This document shows, in pieces, positions 8,471 through 16,449 of a stretch of 64,000 nt of DNA. Within the stretch, counting starts at the first letter, position 1, and each line of letters begins with the position of its first letter. Source of the stretch: Curtobacterium sp. MCJR17_020 (GTDB taxonomy: Bacteria > Actinomycetota > Actinomycetes > Actinomycetales > Microbacteriaceae); assembly GCF_003234365.2 (NCBI RefSeq), contig NZ_CP126260.1:2046001-2110000 (forward strand), given 5' to 3'. The translations under genes and the position numbers were made by a program. The notes below the pieces were generated by a model, which saw only the letters and a program-made list of their open reading frames with translations, did not search any database and was not told where the DNA came from.

Positions 8471-9112
8471 TTGGCGCTCGACACCGCATGGGCCATCGAC
8501 TGGGTCCGTCGCACGGCTGCGACGATCGACGAACACCGGGCAGAGCTCGTCACGCTCGACCGCGAGATCGGTGACGGGGACCACGGCGAGAACCTCGACC
8601 GTGGTTTCCGCGCCGTGCTCGAGGCCGTCGACGGCGGCTCCTTCGACACACCCGGCGCCGTGCTGAAGACGGTCGCGACGAAGCTCATCTCGACCGTCGG
8701 CGGCGCCGCCGGTCCGCTGTTCGGCACCGCGTACCTGAAGGCAGCCCAGGCTGCTGGCGACGCGTCCGAGCTCGACGCCGACACGCTCGTCGCCGTGTTC
8801 GCCGCTGCCCGCGACGGCGTGGTCTCGCGGGGCAAGGCCGCCGTCGGCGACAAGACGATGGTGGACGCCTGGACCCCCGCGGTCGATGCCGCCACCGCTG
8901 CCGCCGCAGCCGGTGACGACCCGGCTGCGGTGCTCGCCGCCGCAGCCGACGCCGCCGCCTCGGGCGCCGAGGCCACCGAACCGCTCGTCGCCCACAAGGG
9001 TCGTGCGAGCTACCTCGGCGAACGCGCCGTCGGGCACCGCGACCCGGGTGCGCAGTCGACGGCGTACATCCTGCGTGCCGCGGTGGACGCGACGACGGGC
9101 TCCGCCGCGTGA
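8471..9112 (+). CDS. dhaL: Dihydroxyacetone kinase ADP-binding subunit DhaL
   Basis: ADP-carrying subunit of the PTS-type dihydroxyacetone kinase: bound ADP is rephosphorylated by DhaM and the phosphate passed to dihydroxyacetone on DhaK. The 213 residues have the magnesium/nucleotide motif GDGDHGENLDRG (Asp35, Asp37, His38) and GGAAGPLFGTAY typical of DhaL. The start is a TTG at 8471 preceded by AAGGGA at about six bases. It is separated from dhaK by 74 bases and overlaps dhaM by four (GTGA). Confidence 0.93.
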   Translation: MALDTAWAIDWVRRTAATIDEHRAELVTLDREIGDGDHGENLDRGFRAVLEAVDGGSFDTPGAVLKTVATKLISTVGGAAGPLFGTAYLKAAQAAGDASELDADTLVAVFAAARDGVVSRGKAAVGDKTMVDAWTPAVDAATAAAAAGDDPAAVLAAAADAAASGAEATEPLVAHKGRASYLGERAVGHRDPGAQSTAYILRAAVDATTGSAA

Positions 9113-9831
9113 CCGTCGGCATCCTGATCGTCTCGCACAGCGCCGCGATCGCCTCCGGCACCGTCGAGCTCGCCCGCCAGATGGCGGCCGACGTGCCGCT
9201 CGTCGCGGCCGGCGGGACCGACGACGGCGGCATCGGCACGTCGTTCGAGGCGATCACCGCCGGCGTCGAGGAGCTCTCGGACGCCGACGCCGTCGTCGTC
9301 CTGTGCGACCTCGGCTCTGCCTACCTGACGACCGACACGGCGCTCGACTTCCTCGACGACGACGTCCGCGCACGCGTGCACGTTTCACAGGCACCCCTCG
9401 TCGAGGGCGCGGTCGCCGCGGCCGTCGCGGCCCAGACGGGTGGTGACGCCGAGGCAGTGCTCGCTGCCGCGGCGTCCGCCGCAGGGTCCGCGGACGACGC
9501 GAGCACTGCCTCCCGTCCGACCGGTGACCATCCGGGAGGCACGGGGCCGGGTGACGGGGCTGGCAGCGTCGACGACGTGGCCGCGTCCGAGAGCGTCGAA
9601 CTGGTGAACGAGACCGGCCTGCACGCCCGCCCTGCGGCGGAGTTCGTGAAGACGGCAGCCAAGTACGACGCAGCGGTGCGCGTGAACGGCGTGGACGCGA
9701 AGAGCCTGCTGGCGATCATGGCGTTGGCGCTGCCGAAGGGCGCCACCGTGTCGATCGAGGCGAGTGGAGCCGATGCGCAGGTCGCGGTCGACGCACTGGC
9801 GGAGCTGGTGCGGAGCGGTTTCGGCGAGTAA
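9109..9831 (+). CDS. dhaM: PTS-dependent dihydroxyacetone kinase phosphotransferase DhaM, fused to HPr
   Basis: Phosphate donor of the dihydroxyacetone kinase. Residues 1 to about 125 form an EIIA-mannose-type domain with phosphorylatable His10 in GILIVSHS. An Ala/Gly/Pro-rich linker follows, and residues about 160-240 are an HPr domain with His172 in TGLHARPAAEF. There is no enzyme I domain, unlike the E. coli DhaM, so the protein should take phosphate from a general enzyme I elsewhere. The GTG start overlaps the dhaL stop by four bases. Confidence 0.93.
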   Translation: MTVGILIVSHSAAIASGTVELARQMAADVPLVAAGGTDDGGIGTSFEAITAGVEELSDADAVVVLCDLGSAYLTTDTALDFLDDDVRARVHVSQAPLVEGAVAAAVAAQTGGDAEAVLAAAASAAGSADDASTASRPTGDHPGGTGPGDGAGSVDDVAASESVELVNETGLHARPAAEFVKTAAKYDAAVRVNGVDAKSLLAIMALALPKGATVSIEASGADAQVAVDALAELVRSGFGE

Positions 9832-9846
9832 GCGTCACCGCTCGCC
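9823..9846. terminator. Small hairpin between dhaM and the TetR gene
   Basis: GGCGAG at 9823-9828, overlapping the last codons of dhaM, pairs with CTCGCC at 9841-9846. It sits in the 24-base gap of two convergent genes. No T-run follows, so its terminator role is only plausible. Confidence 0.35.
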
Positions 9847-9855
9847 GTCTCGCGC

Positions 9856-10464
9856 TCAGCGGATGGACACCGTGCCGGCCAGGTCGAGGTCCGACGGCCC
9901 GCCGGTGACGCCCGCATCGGCGAGGAGCGTCGCGCCGAACACCGCGCTCCAGAACGTCCGGGCATCACGGCCGACACCGCTCGGACTCGTCCAGCCGTGC
10001 TCGGCGACGACACGCTCGAGGTAACGCTCGGACTGCCGGAACAGGACCGCGAGCAGGAGCCGCACGCGCTCGCGCTGGGCGTCGTCGTCGCCGGCGGCGG
10101 CCAGCGCGCGCACGACGAGCAGTGTCGACGGCATGGCGAGTGCGGTGCGTGCGAGCACCTGACGGAACGCGTCGGCGGACCCGGCACGCCGACCGGCGGC
10201 CTGCAGGCGCGTGGTGTCGCGGAGGAAGAGCGCGAAGGCGGCGTCGAGGACGAGGCGGTCCTTCGAGCCGTAGTGGTGCGTGATCTGGTTCGGGTAGACC
10301 CCGGCCGCACGGGCGATCTCGCTGACGGTGACGGCATGGCGTGCGGCGCTGGTTCCGCCCACGTCACCGGCTGCCCCTGCGCTGAGGAGTCCGGCGGTCG
10401 CGGCGAGGATCCTCGCCCGGGTCGCTGCTCCGCGGGTCGTCCCGGTGCCGTCGGTGGTTGCCAT
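9856..10464 (-). CDS. TetR/AcrR family regulator, divergent from a ketoacyl synthase
   Basis: DNA-binding repressor of 202 residues. The N-terminal helix-turn-helix is visible as TVSEIARAAGVYPNQITHHYGSKDRLV, with the usual TetR spacing; the C-terminal ligand domain is not specific enough to name an effector. The frame extends upstream to 10536, but the ATG at 10464 fits best: a -10 box (TACAAT on the minus strand) ends six bases before it, so the message would be leaderless. Two matching palindromes cover its promoter, implying autorepression together with control of the ketoacyl synthase. Confidence 0.88.
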   Translation of the reverse strand: MATTDGTGTTRGAATRARILAATAGLLSAGAAGDVGGTSAARHAVTVSEIARAAGVYPNQITHHYGSKDRLVLDAAFALFLRDTTRLQAAGRRAGSADAFRQVLARTALAMPSTLLVVRALAAAGDDDAQRERVRLLLAVLFRQSERYLERVVAEHGWTSPSGVGRDARTFWSAVFGATLLADAGVTGGPSDLDLAGTVSIR

Positions 10465-10470
10465 TCTCGA

Positions 10471-10500
10471 ATTGTACGTGGTACAACTCGACTTGTTCAA
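10471..10500 (-). promoter_or_regulatory. Promoter of the TetR gene
   Basis: On the minus strand TTGAAC (10500-10495) and TACAAT (10476-10471) are separated by 18 bases. The -10 box ends six bases before the ATG. Both predicted operators overlap this promoter. Confidence 0.65.
10472..10486. promoter_or_regulatory. TetR operator, site 1
   Basis: Perfect palindrome TTGTAC-GTG-GTACAA in the gap between the TetR gene and the ketoacyl synthase gene. It overlaps the TetR -10 box. Confidence 0.75.
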
Positions 10501-10507
10501 CGTACAA
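10493..10507. promoter_or_regulatory. TetR operator, site 2
   Basis: TTGTTCAACGTACAA, the same 15-base length and nearly the same outer arms as site 1, beginning exactly 21 bases later (two helical turns). It overlaps the TetR -35 box and ends just before the ketoacyl synthase ribosome site. Confidence 0.68.
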
Positions 10508-10519
10508 GAAGGAGCACTC

Positions 10520-11740
10520 GTGGACATCTCCATCACCGGCTACGGCGCGGTCTCCCCGTTCGGCCACGGCGTCGCGCCGCTGTGGGACGCCCTGGTCGCG
10601 GGACGCTCCGGTGTGCACGAGCTGCACCGCGACGGGCAGCTCTGGGAACGGGTGCCGATCATGGTAGGTGCCGACGCAGCACTCGACGCCGAGTCCGCAC
10701 TCGGTCGCGTCCGGGCGAACCGCCTCGACCGCAGCCAGCAGCTCGCGCTCGTCGCCGCCGGCGAGGCCTGGGCCGACGCCGGCGCGCCTGCCGTCGCGGG
10801 CGACCGCCTGGCCGTCGTCGTCGGGACCGGCATCGGGGGAGTGGAGACGCTGCTCGACGCGCACGACGTGCTCGGTGCGTCGGGCGCGCGTCGGGTGTCA
10901 CCCCGGACCGTCCCGATGCTCATGGCCAACGGGGCCGCGGCGCAGATCAGCATCGAGTACGGCGCCCGCGCCGGTGCGTACACGACCGTCTCGGCGTGCG
11001 CGTCCGGTGCCGAGGCGATCGCGACGGCCGCGCGGCTCATCGTCACGGGGGAGGCCGACGTCGTCATCGCGGGCGGCACCGAAGCAGCGGTCACCCCGGT
11101 CACCATGGCCTCGTTCGCGCAGTCCCAGGCCCTCGCGAAGCCCGACGGCGACGACCCCACCACACTGTCGCGGCCGTTCGACGCCGACCGCCGCGGGTTC
11201 GTCCTCGGCGAGGGTGCCGGGTTCGTCGTCCTGGAACGGGCCGCGCACGCCGCCGCCCGCGCACAGCGGTCGCACGGCACGCTCGCTGGGTGGGGCATCA
11301 CCTCTGACGCCTTCCACATCACCGCCCCGCTCGGGGACGGCAGCGAACAGGAGCGCGCGATGACGGCGGCGATCCGGATGGCCGGGCTCACCGGTGCGGA
11401 CATCGACCACGTCAACGCGCACGCGACCGGGACCCCGGTCGGGGACGTCGGTGAGGCAGCGGCGATCGGTCGGGCGGTCGGGACCGGTGCCCTCGTCACC
11501 GCGCCGAAGAGCGCCATCGGGCACATGTTCGGTGCTGCGGGAGCGGTCGAGGCGATCCTGACGGTCCGGGCGCTCGAGACCGGGGTCGTGCCGCCGACGC
11601 TGAACCTGCAGCACCAGGACCCGTCGATCGACCTGGACGTGGTGGTGGGGACCGCTCGGACCGCGACCATGCGTGCGGCGCTGGGCAACTCGTTCGGGTT
11701 CGGCGGGCAGAACGCCTCGTTGGTGTTCACCGCGGTCTGA
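10520..11740 (+). CDS. Solitary beta-ketoacyl-ACP synthase (FabF-like)
   Basis: Thiolase-fold condensing enzyme of 406 residues. The catalytic Cys160 (VSACASGAE), His301 (VNAHATGTPVGD) and His335 (KSAIGHMFGAAG) are all present, as are the GFVLGEGAGF and SFGFGGQN motifs, so it should be active in decarboxylative condensation. The start is the GTG at 10520 after AAGGAG. No acyl carrier protein, ketoreductase or other fatty acid gene is adjacent. Control by a dedicated TetR regulator makes housekeeping FabF unlikely; an accessory lipid or small-metabolite role is inferred. Confidence 0.88.
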   Translation: MDISITGYGAVSPFGHGVAPLWDALVAGRSGVHELHRDGQLWERVPIMVGADAALDAESALGRVRANRLDRSQQLALVAAGEAWADAGAPAVAGDRLAVVVGTGIGGVETLLDAHDVLGASGARRVSPRTVPMLMANGAAAQISIEYGARAGAYTTVSACASGAEAIATAARLIVTGEADVVIAGGTEAAVTPVTMASFAQSQALAKPDGDDPTTLSRPFDADRRGFVLGEGAGFVVLERAAHAAARAQRSHGTLAGWGITSDAFHITAPLGDGSEQERAMTAAIRMAGLTGADIDHVNAHATGTPVGDVGEAAAIGRAVGTGALVTAPKSAIGHMFGAAGAVEAILTVRALETGVVPPTLNLQHQDPSIDLDVVVGTARTATMRAALGNSFGFGGQNASLVFTAV

Positions 11741-11819
11741 GGGGCGCGGGGACCGACGTATCCTGACTGCCTGCTCGTCGCCGCCGCAGTCGGGGGTGTC
11801 GCCCACGGAAGGAACTGCA

Positions 11820-13733
11820 ATGAGCATGGAAGGCGTGGCCTGGAGCTCGCTCTACAAGATCTCCACCGCCAAGGACGGCAAGCACGGCATCTCACGCGAG
11901 TCCGTGCGGCGGATCATGACGTTCGCCGTGCCCTACCGGGCCAAGCTGGTGGTCTTCATCGCGCTCTCCGTCGTGGGCGCCGTCCTCGCGGTCGCGACAC
12001 CGGTGCTCGCCGGCCGGGTGGTCGACGTCATCGTCGCCCGTGGCGCGCTCAGCACGATCATCTGGCTCGCGGTCGTCATCGCCCTGGTCGCCGTGGGCGA
12101 CGCAGGCGTGTCGCTCGCGACGCGCTGGTTCTCGGCACGCATCGGCGAAGGCGTGATCCTGGACCTCCGGACCGCCGTCTTCAACCACGTGCAGAAGATG
12201 CCGATCGCCTTCTTCACCCGCACACGGACGGGCGCCCTCGTCAGCCGCCTCAACAACGACGTGATCGGTGCGCAGCAGGCCTTCAGCGGCACGCTGTCCG
12301 GCGTGGTCACGAACCTCGTGGCGCTGATCCTCACCCTGACCGTCATGCTCAGCACGTCCTGGCTCGTGACGGTCCTGGCGATCGTGATGCTCCCGGTCTT
12401 CCTCGTCCCCGCGCGGCGCATGGGCAGCCGGCTCGCCGCGCTGCGTCGCGAGGCCGCCGACCACAACGCCGCCATGAGCACGCAAATGACCGAGCGCTTC
12501 TCCGCGCCCGGCGCCACCCTCGTGAAGCTGTTCGGCCGGCCCGACGAGGAGGCCGAGGAGTTCCGGGTGCGCGCCGCCCGTGTCCGCGACATCGGGGTGC
12601 GGAGTGCCCTGCTGCAGTTCGTCTTCGTCACCGCCCTCACCCTGGTCTCCGCCCTCGCGCTCGCGCTCGTCTACGGGGTCGGCGGCGCCCTCGCACTCGG
12701 TGGCCAGCTGAACACGGGCGACGTGGTGACGCTGGCCCTCCTGCTCACCCGCCTGTACGCGCCGCTGACCAGCCTCGCGAACGCCCGGGTGGAGATCATG
12801 AGCGCGGTGGTCAGCTTCGAGCGCGTCTTCGAGGTCCTCGACCTCGAACCGCTCATCCAGGAGAAGCCCGACGCCGGCACCGTCCCCGACGGCCCGGTGG
12901 CGGTCGAGTTCGACGACGTCCGCTTCGCCTACCCCGCTGCGGACAAGGTGTCCCTCGCCTCGCTCGAGGAGGTCTCCACGCTGGACACCCGCGGCGGTGA
13001 CGAGGTGTTGCACGGCGTCTCGTTCCGGATCGAGCCGGGGCAGACCGTCGCCCTCGTCGGCACCTCCGGAGCCGGCAAGTCCACGATCGCGCAACTGCTC
13101 TCCCGCCTGTACGACGTCGACAGCGGCGCCGTCCGCCTGGCGGGATCAGACGTCCGCGACGTCACGTTCGCCTCCATGCGACACACCATGGGGATGGTGA
13201 CGCAGGACGGTCACCTCTTCCACGAGACCATCCGCTCCAACCTGCGCCTCGCGCGGCCCGAGGCGACCGAGGACGAGGTGTGGGACGCTGTCCGGCGCGC
13301 GCGCCTCGAACCGCTCATCCGCTCCCTGCCGGACCAGCTGGACACCATGGTCGGGGAGCGCGGCTACCGGCTGTCCGGCGGCGAGCGCCAACGGATGACC
13401 ATCGCCAGGCTCTTGCTCGCCCAGCCGCGCGTCGTCATCCTCGACGAGGCCACCGCGGCGCTGGACTCGACGTCCGAGGCCGCGGTGCAGGCTGCGCTCA
13501 GCGAGGCACTCGAGGGGCGGACGGCGATGGTGATCGCCCACCGGCTGTCGACCATCCGCAGCGCGGACCTGATCCTCGTGGTCGAGGACGGCTCGATCGT
13601 CGAGCGTGGGACCCACGACGAACTGCTGGCCGTGGGCGGACGGCACGAGGAGTTGCACCGGACCCAGTTCGCCGTGCAGAAGGACGTCGCGGCGGATGAG
13701 GAAGCCCTGCGCCCGAGCGCGTCCTCGGTCTGA
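11820..13733 (+). CDS. ABC exporter half-transporter (membrane and ATPase domains fused)
   Basis: A 637-residue half-transporter that should dimerise to export a small molecule, lipid or peptide. The first about 340 residues hold the six membrane helices. The nucleotide-binding domain has Walker A GTSGAGKST (residues 414-422), the signature LSGGERQRM, Walker B RVVILDEATAAL and the switch histidine in VIAHRLSTI. A short insertion (about residues 380-398) precedes Walker A. The ATG at 11820 has GGAAGG upstream. It follows the ketoacyl synthase by 79 bases in the same direction and could share its message. Substrate unknown. Confidence 0.93.
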   Translation: MSMEGVAWSSLYKISTAKDGKHGISRESVRRIMTFAVPYRAKLVVFIALSVVGAVLAVATPVLAGRVVDVIVARGALSTIIWLAVVIALVAVGDAGVSLATRWFSARIGEGVILDLRTAVFNHVQKMPIAFFTRTRTGALVSRLNNDVIGAQQAFSGTLSGVVTNLVALILTLTVMLSTSWLVTVLAIVMLPVFLVPARRMGSRLAALRREAADHNAAMSTQMTERFSAPGATLVKLFGRPDEEAEEFRVRAARVRDIGVRSALLQFVFVTALTLVSALALALVYGVGGALALGGQLNTGDVVTLALLLTRLYAPLTSLANARVEIMSAVVSFERVFEVLDLEPLIQEKPDAGTVPDGPVAVEFDDVRFAYPAADKVSLASLEEVSTLDTRGGDEVLHGVSFRIEPGQTVALVGTSGAGKSTIAQLLSRLYDVDSGAVRLAGSDVRDVTFASMRHTMGMVTQDGHLFHETIRSNLRLARPEATEDEVWDAVRRARLEPLIRSLPDQLDTMVGERGYRLSGGERQRMTIARLLLAQPRVVILDEATAALDSTSEAAVQAALSEALEGRTAMVIAHRLSTIRSADLILVVEDGSIVERGTHDELLAVGGRHEELHRTQFAVQKDVAADEEALRPSASSV

Positions 13734-13778
13734 GGACGGCTCCTGCGTCGGTCGATCGCCCCGCGCACGGCACGCTCG

Positions 13779-14600
13779 TCAGTCGAGGCCGAGGCAGAAC
13801 GCCATGACGGCTTGCTGCACCGGGAGCAGTCCGGCCTTGAAGTCGTGTCCGACGAACGCGGCGTGTTCCACAGCCTCTGCGCTGACCTCGCGGCCACGCA
13901 CGAACGGCGGGCACGGGTTGCAGCGGACTCCCGCGGGCGCGAGGTCCAGGAGCGCCGCTGTGATCCGGTACGGCTCGAGGGCCGCCGCGTGTGCACCGGG
14001 ACCGTCGGTGAGGATCACATCCGCTGATCGAATAGCCGCCTCGAGGTCGTCGGTCCACGCAGCGCCCGGGGTTGCGAGGTCACTCGGGCAGCACTGGACC
14101 AGGTCGAGCTGCAGGACGCGAGCAGCTTCCTGCCACGCCCTGGCGATGTTGCCGTCTGCGCCCACGAAGAGGTAGCGGAGTGACTCGATGTCCCCCCGCT
14201 GCTGCAGGGCATGCAGGTCGGACAGCACCTCGCACGGGTGGTTCTCGTCCGTCATGGCGTTCACGACGGGCAACGCATGCGCCGCGGCCAACGCTTCGAC
14301 CACGGCGAGGTCACGATGGCGCACCACGACGATGTCGACCCAGTTGTCGAGGTACCGGGCGACGTCTGCCAGGGCCTCCGGCTTGTCGAGTGTCGTGTCC
14401 GGGAACACGATCGGTTCGAGTCCCATGAGCGAGGCGCCCCGCTCGAAGGTGACCCTGGTGCGCAGGCTCGTCGGCGGGAAGAACATGACCGCCGCGCCTG
14501 CCGTCGCGGGCCCTCGCCCCGTGCGGAACGCGTCAGCCAGGTCGAAGACCGCATGGACGTCGGACGGTGACCAGTCATCGAGCTTGACGAGCGAGCGCAT
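13779..14600 (-). CDS. Aspartate/ornithine carbamoyltransferase-like protein with altered second-substrate site
   Basis: A 273-residue member of the carbamoyltransferase fold, shorter than the usual 300-330. The carbamoyl phosphate loop survives as S45-L-R47-T48-R49. The HPxQ motif is changed to H121-P-C-E124, the ornithine-binding SMG loop is absent, and the C-terminal HCLP motif is replaced by N228-P-C-P. It therefore probably binds carbamoyl phosphate but is unlikely to be ArgF. A GTG at 14603 is an alternative start. A 60-codon frame ends on its start codon. No arginine genes are nearby. Confidence 0.72.
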   Translation of the reverse strand: MRSLVKLDDWSPSDVHAVFDLADAFRTGRGPATAGAAVMFFPPTSLRTRVTFERGASLMGLEPIVFPDTTLDKPEALADVARYLDNWVDIVVVRHRDLAVVEALAAAHALPVVNAMTDENHPCEVLSDLHALQQRGDIESLRYLFVGADGNIARAWQEAARVLQLDLVQCCPSDLATPGAAWTDDLEAAIRSADVILTDGPGAHAAALEPYRITAALLDLAPAGVRCNPCPPFVRGREVSAEAVEHAAFVGHDFKAGLLPVQQAVMAFCLGLD

Positions 14601-14782
14601 CACACCACAGTAGAGACCGTCCGGATCAGGATCGGCGATGACCGCTCTCCGAAGACCAGAGTCGCCGCGCGCATCGCTGCGTCCGGCACCGAAGGGAGCT
14701 GCGCAAGCAAGTCCGCATCAACCCATCGCGGCTCGTACCGATCGACCGGTGATCCACGGCCGAGCTCCGGACCACCGAGCAC
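14600..14782 (-). CDS. Possible small gene coupled to the carbamoyltransferase-like gene
   Basis: An open frame of 60 codons whose TGA overlaps the ATG of the next gene by one base (TGATG), the arrangement also used by qcrA/qcrB here. Third-position GC is about 70%, lower than in most neighbours but above random expectation for a non-coding frame. I do not recognise the product and see no membrane or catalytic motif. It may be a real leader gene, a gene remnant or chance. Confidence 0.28.
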   Translation of the reverse strand: MLGGPELGRGSPVDRYEPRWVDADLLAQLPSVPDAAMRAATLVFGERSSPILIRTVSTVV

Positions 14783-14795
14783 GCGCCGGCGGTCT

Positions 14796-15641
14796 TCACG
14801 GCGCCGTCGTGAACTGCTGGAGGCCGGTGACCCGAAGCAGGTCGAGCTTCGCGGCGTCCTCGGTGCCGGGGACCGCGGTGTAGACGACGATCCGCAGGTC
14901 GCCGCCCGGCACCGTCAGCACGTCGCAGTCGATCTCGATGGGCCCGACGGGCGTGTGCACCTGCTTGCGGCTGGCCCGGTGCTCGGCGATGCGCCCGGTG
15001 TCCCAGCGACGTTCGAATTCGGGCGACTCCCGGCGGAGCCGCGCGACGAGCTCGGCCAGATCGCGGTCGGCGGGGTAGCGGCCGGACGCCTGACGGAGGT
15101 CCGCCGCGAGGTCGCTCGAGAACTCCTCCTGGTGCTCGTCGTCCCACTCGACGCCGTCGTGTGCGTGCATGAAGTGCCGCCACACCAGGTTGCGCTCGAT
15201 CCCGACCGCGCGCGAGGGGTCTCCGTTCAGCGCAGCCCACAGGTCGTTCCACAGCACGATGTCGTGCGTCGCCGTGAACACCGCGATCGGGACGTCGCCG
15301 AGCCGGTCGACGAGCCGCTGCACCCCGGGGGTGATGTGCCGCGGGACGACCTGGAACGACGGGGGAGCGACGCCGGCGACCCGGCACAGGTGGTCGCGCT
15401 CGGCCGCGGTGAGCCGGAGCGCGGTGGCGAGGGCGCCGAGCAGCTGGGGTGAGGGGTTCAGCGCGCGGCCCTGCTCGAGGCGGACGACGTAGTCGACGCT
15501 CACCCCGGCGAGCGCGGCGAGCTCCTCGCGTCGGAGACCGGGGGTCCGTCGGCCGGGCCCGGCCGGCAGGCCGACCTCTTCGGGACGGACGCGGTCGCGC
15601 CAGGAACGCAACACACTCGCGAACTCGCTCATGTCCACCAT
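14796..15641 (-). CDS. XRE-family regulator with MmyB-like ligand domain
   Basis: Transcription factor of 281 residues. The N-terminal third has an XRE helix-turn-helix (LRREELAALAGVSVDYVVRLEQGRALNPS), and the rest matches the PAS-like MmyB domain (DIVLWNDLWAAL, RNLVWRHFM, then RRWDTGRIAEHRASRKQVHTP). Regulators of this family are commonly divergent from a short-chain dehydrogenase, and that arrangement is present. The ATG at 15641 is the longest start; the ATG at 15632 (MSEFASVLRSWRD) matches the usual family start and is equally likely. The ligand is unknown. Confidence 0.9.
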   Translation of the reverse strand: MVDMSEFASVLRSWRDRVRPEEVGLPAGPGRRTPGLRREELAALAGVSVDYVVRLEQGRALNPSPQLLGALATALRLTAAERDHLCRVAGVAPPSFQVVPRHITPGVQRLVDRLGDVPIAVFTATHDIVLWNDLWAALNGDPSRAVGIERNLVWRHFMHAHDGVEWDDEHQEEFSSDLAADLRQASGRYPADRDLAELVARLRRESPEFERRWDTGRIAEHRASRKQVHTPVGPIEIDCDVLTVPGGDLRIVVYTAVPGTEDAAKLDLLRVTGLQQFTTAP

Positions 15642-15734
15642 CCTCGCCCCGCGCCTCCTGTCCTTCCTGGTACTGGTGGTCCCACCGTCGCACGGTGCCT
15701 GGGGAAGTCAGCCGCTCGGGCGGAGAGTGGGGGC

Positions 15735-16415
15735 ATGACAACGACACTCATCACCGGAGCCAACCGCAGCCTCGGGCTCGAGACCGTCCGCCGCCTGGTC
15801 GACGCGGGCCACACCGTGTACGCCGGCATGCGCGACCCCGCCACGGGCGACGAGGCGCGTGCCCTCGGCGCCCAGGTGGTCCAGCTCGACGTGACCGACC
15901 AGGACAGCATCGACGCCGCGATCGCGACCATCCCCGCCCTCGACGTGCTCGTGAACAACGCCGGCATCCTCGGGACGTCGTTCGGGGTCGACGACCTCGA
16001 CGCCGCCGCGATGGCCACCGTGCTCGACACCAACGTGACGGGCATCGTCCGGGTCACGCAGGCGGCGCTCCCGCTCCTGCGGGCATCCGACCACCCCGTG
16101 ATCGTGAACGTCGCCTCGGGCGTGGGGTTCGCCAGGTGGTTGACGACCCCGGGCCACGACGAGTACCCGGTGCCGGCTGTGCCCTACGCCGCGTCGAAGG
16201 CCGCGGTGATCGCGCTGACCGTGCAGTACGCGAAGAACCTGCCCGGGTTCCGCGTCAACGTCAGCGACCCCGGGTACACCGCCACGGAGTTCAACGGCTT
16301 CGGTGGACACCAGACGATCACCGAGGGCACCGACGCGACCGTCGCGCTCGCCACGGTCGGGCCGGACGGGCCCACGGGGGAGTTCCACAACCGGGACGGC
16401 CGCATCGAGTACTGA
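15735..16415 (+). CDS. Short-chain dehydrogenase/reductase paired with the MmyB regulator
   Basis: NAD(P)-dependent oxidoreductase of 226 residues. The nucleotide-binding TGANRSLG is at the N-terminus, followed by LDVTD, NNAGILG, the catalytic serine in VNVASGV, and the catalytic Tyr-x-x-x-Lys in PYAASKAAV. The short C-terminal part suggests a small substrate. It is divergent from the XRE/MmyB gene with 93 bases between start codons, and is probably its target. The real substrate is not inferable. Confidence 0.9.
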   Translation: MTTTLITGANRSLGLETVRRLVDAGHTVYAGMRDPATGDEARALGAQVVQLDVTDQDSIDAAIATIPALDVLVNNAGILGTSFGVDDLDAAAMATVLDTNVTGIVRVTQAALPLLRASDHPVIVNVASGVGFARWLTTPGHDEYPVPAVPYAASKAAVIALTVQYAKNLPGFRVNVSDPGYTATEFNGFGGHQTITEGTDATVALATVGPDGPTGEFHNRDGRIEY

Positions 16416-16449
16416 CGCTCGCCGGGCGCGGACGTTCGCGGTATCCGTT

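Noticed and set aside
7077..8489. Upstream extension of the glpF frame to over 700 codons
   Set aside because: The extension is antisense to dhaK, and glpF has a clear ATG with GGAGG at 7076.
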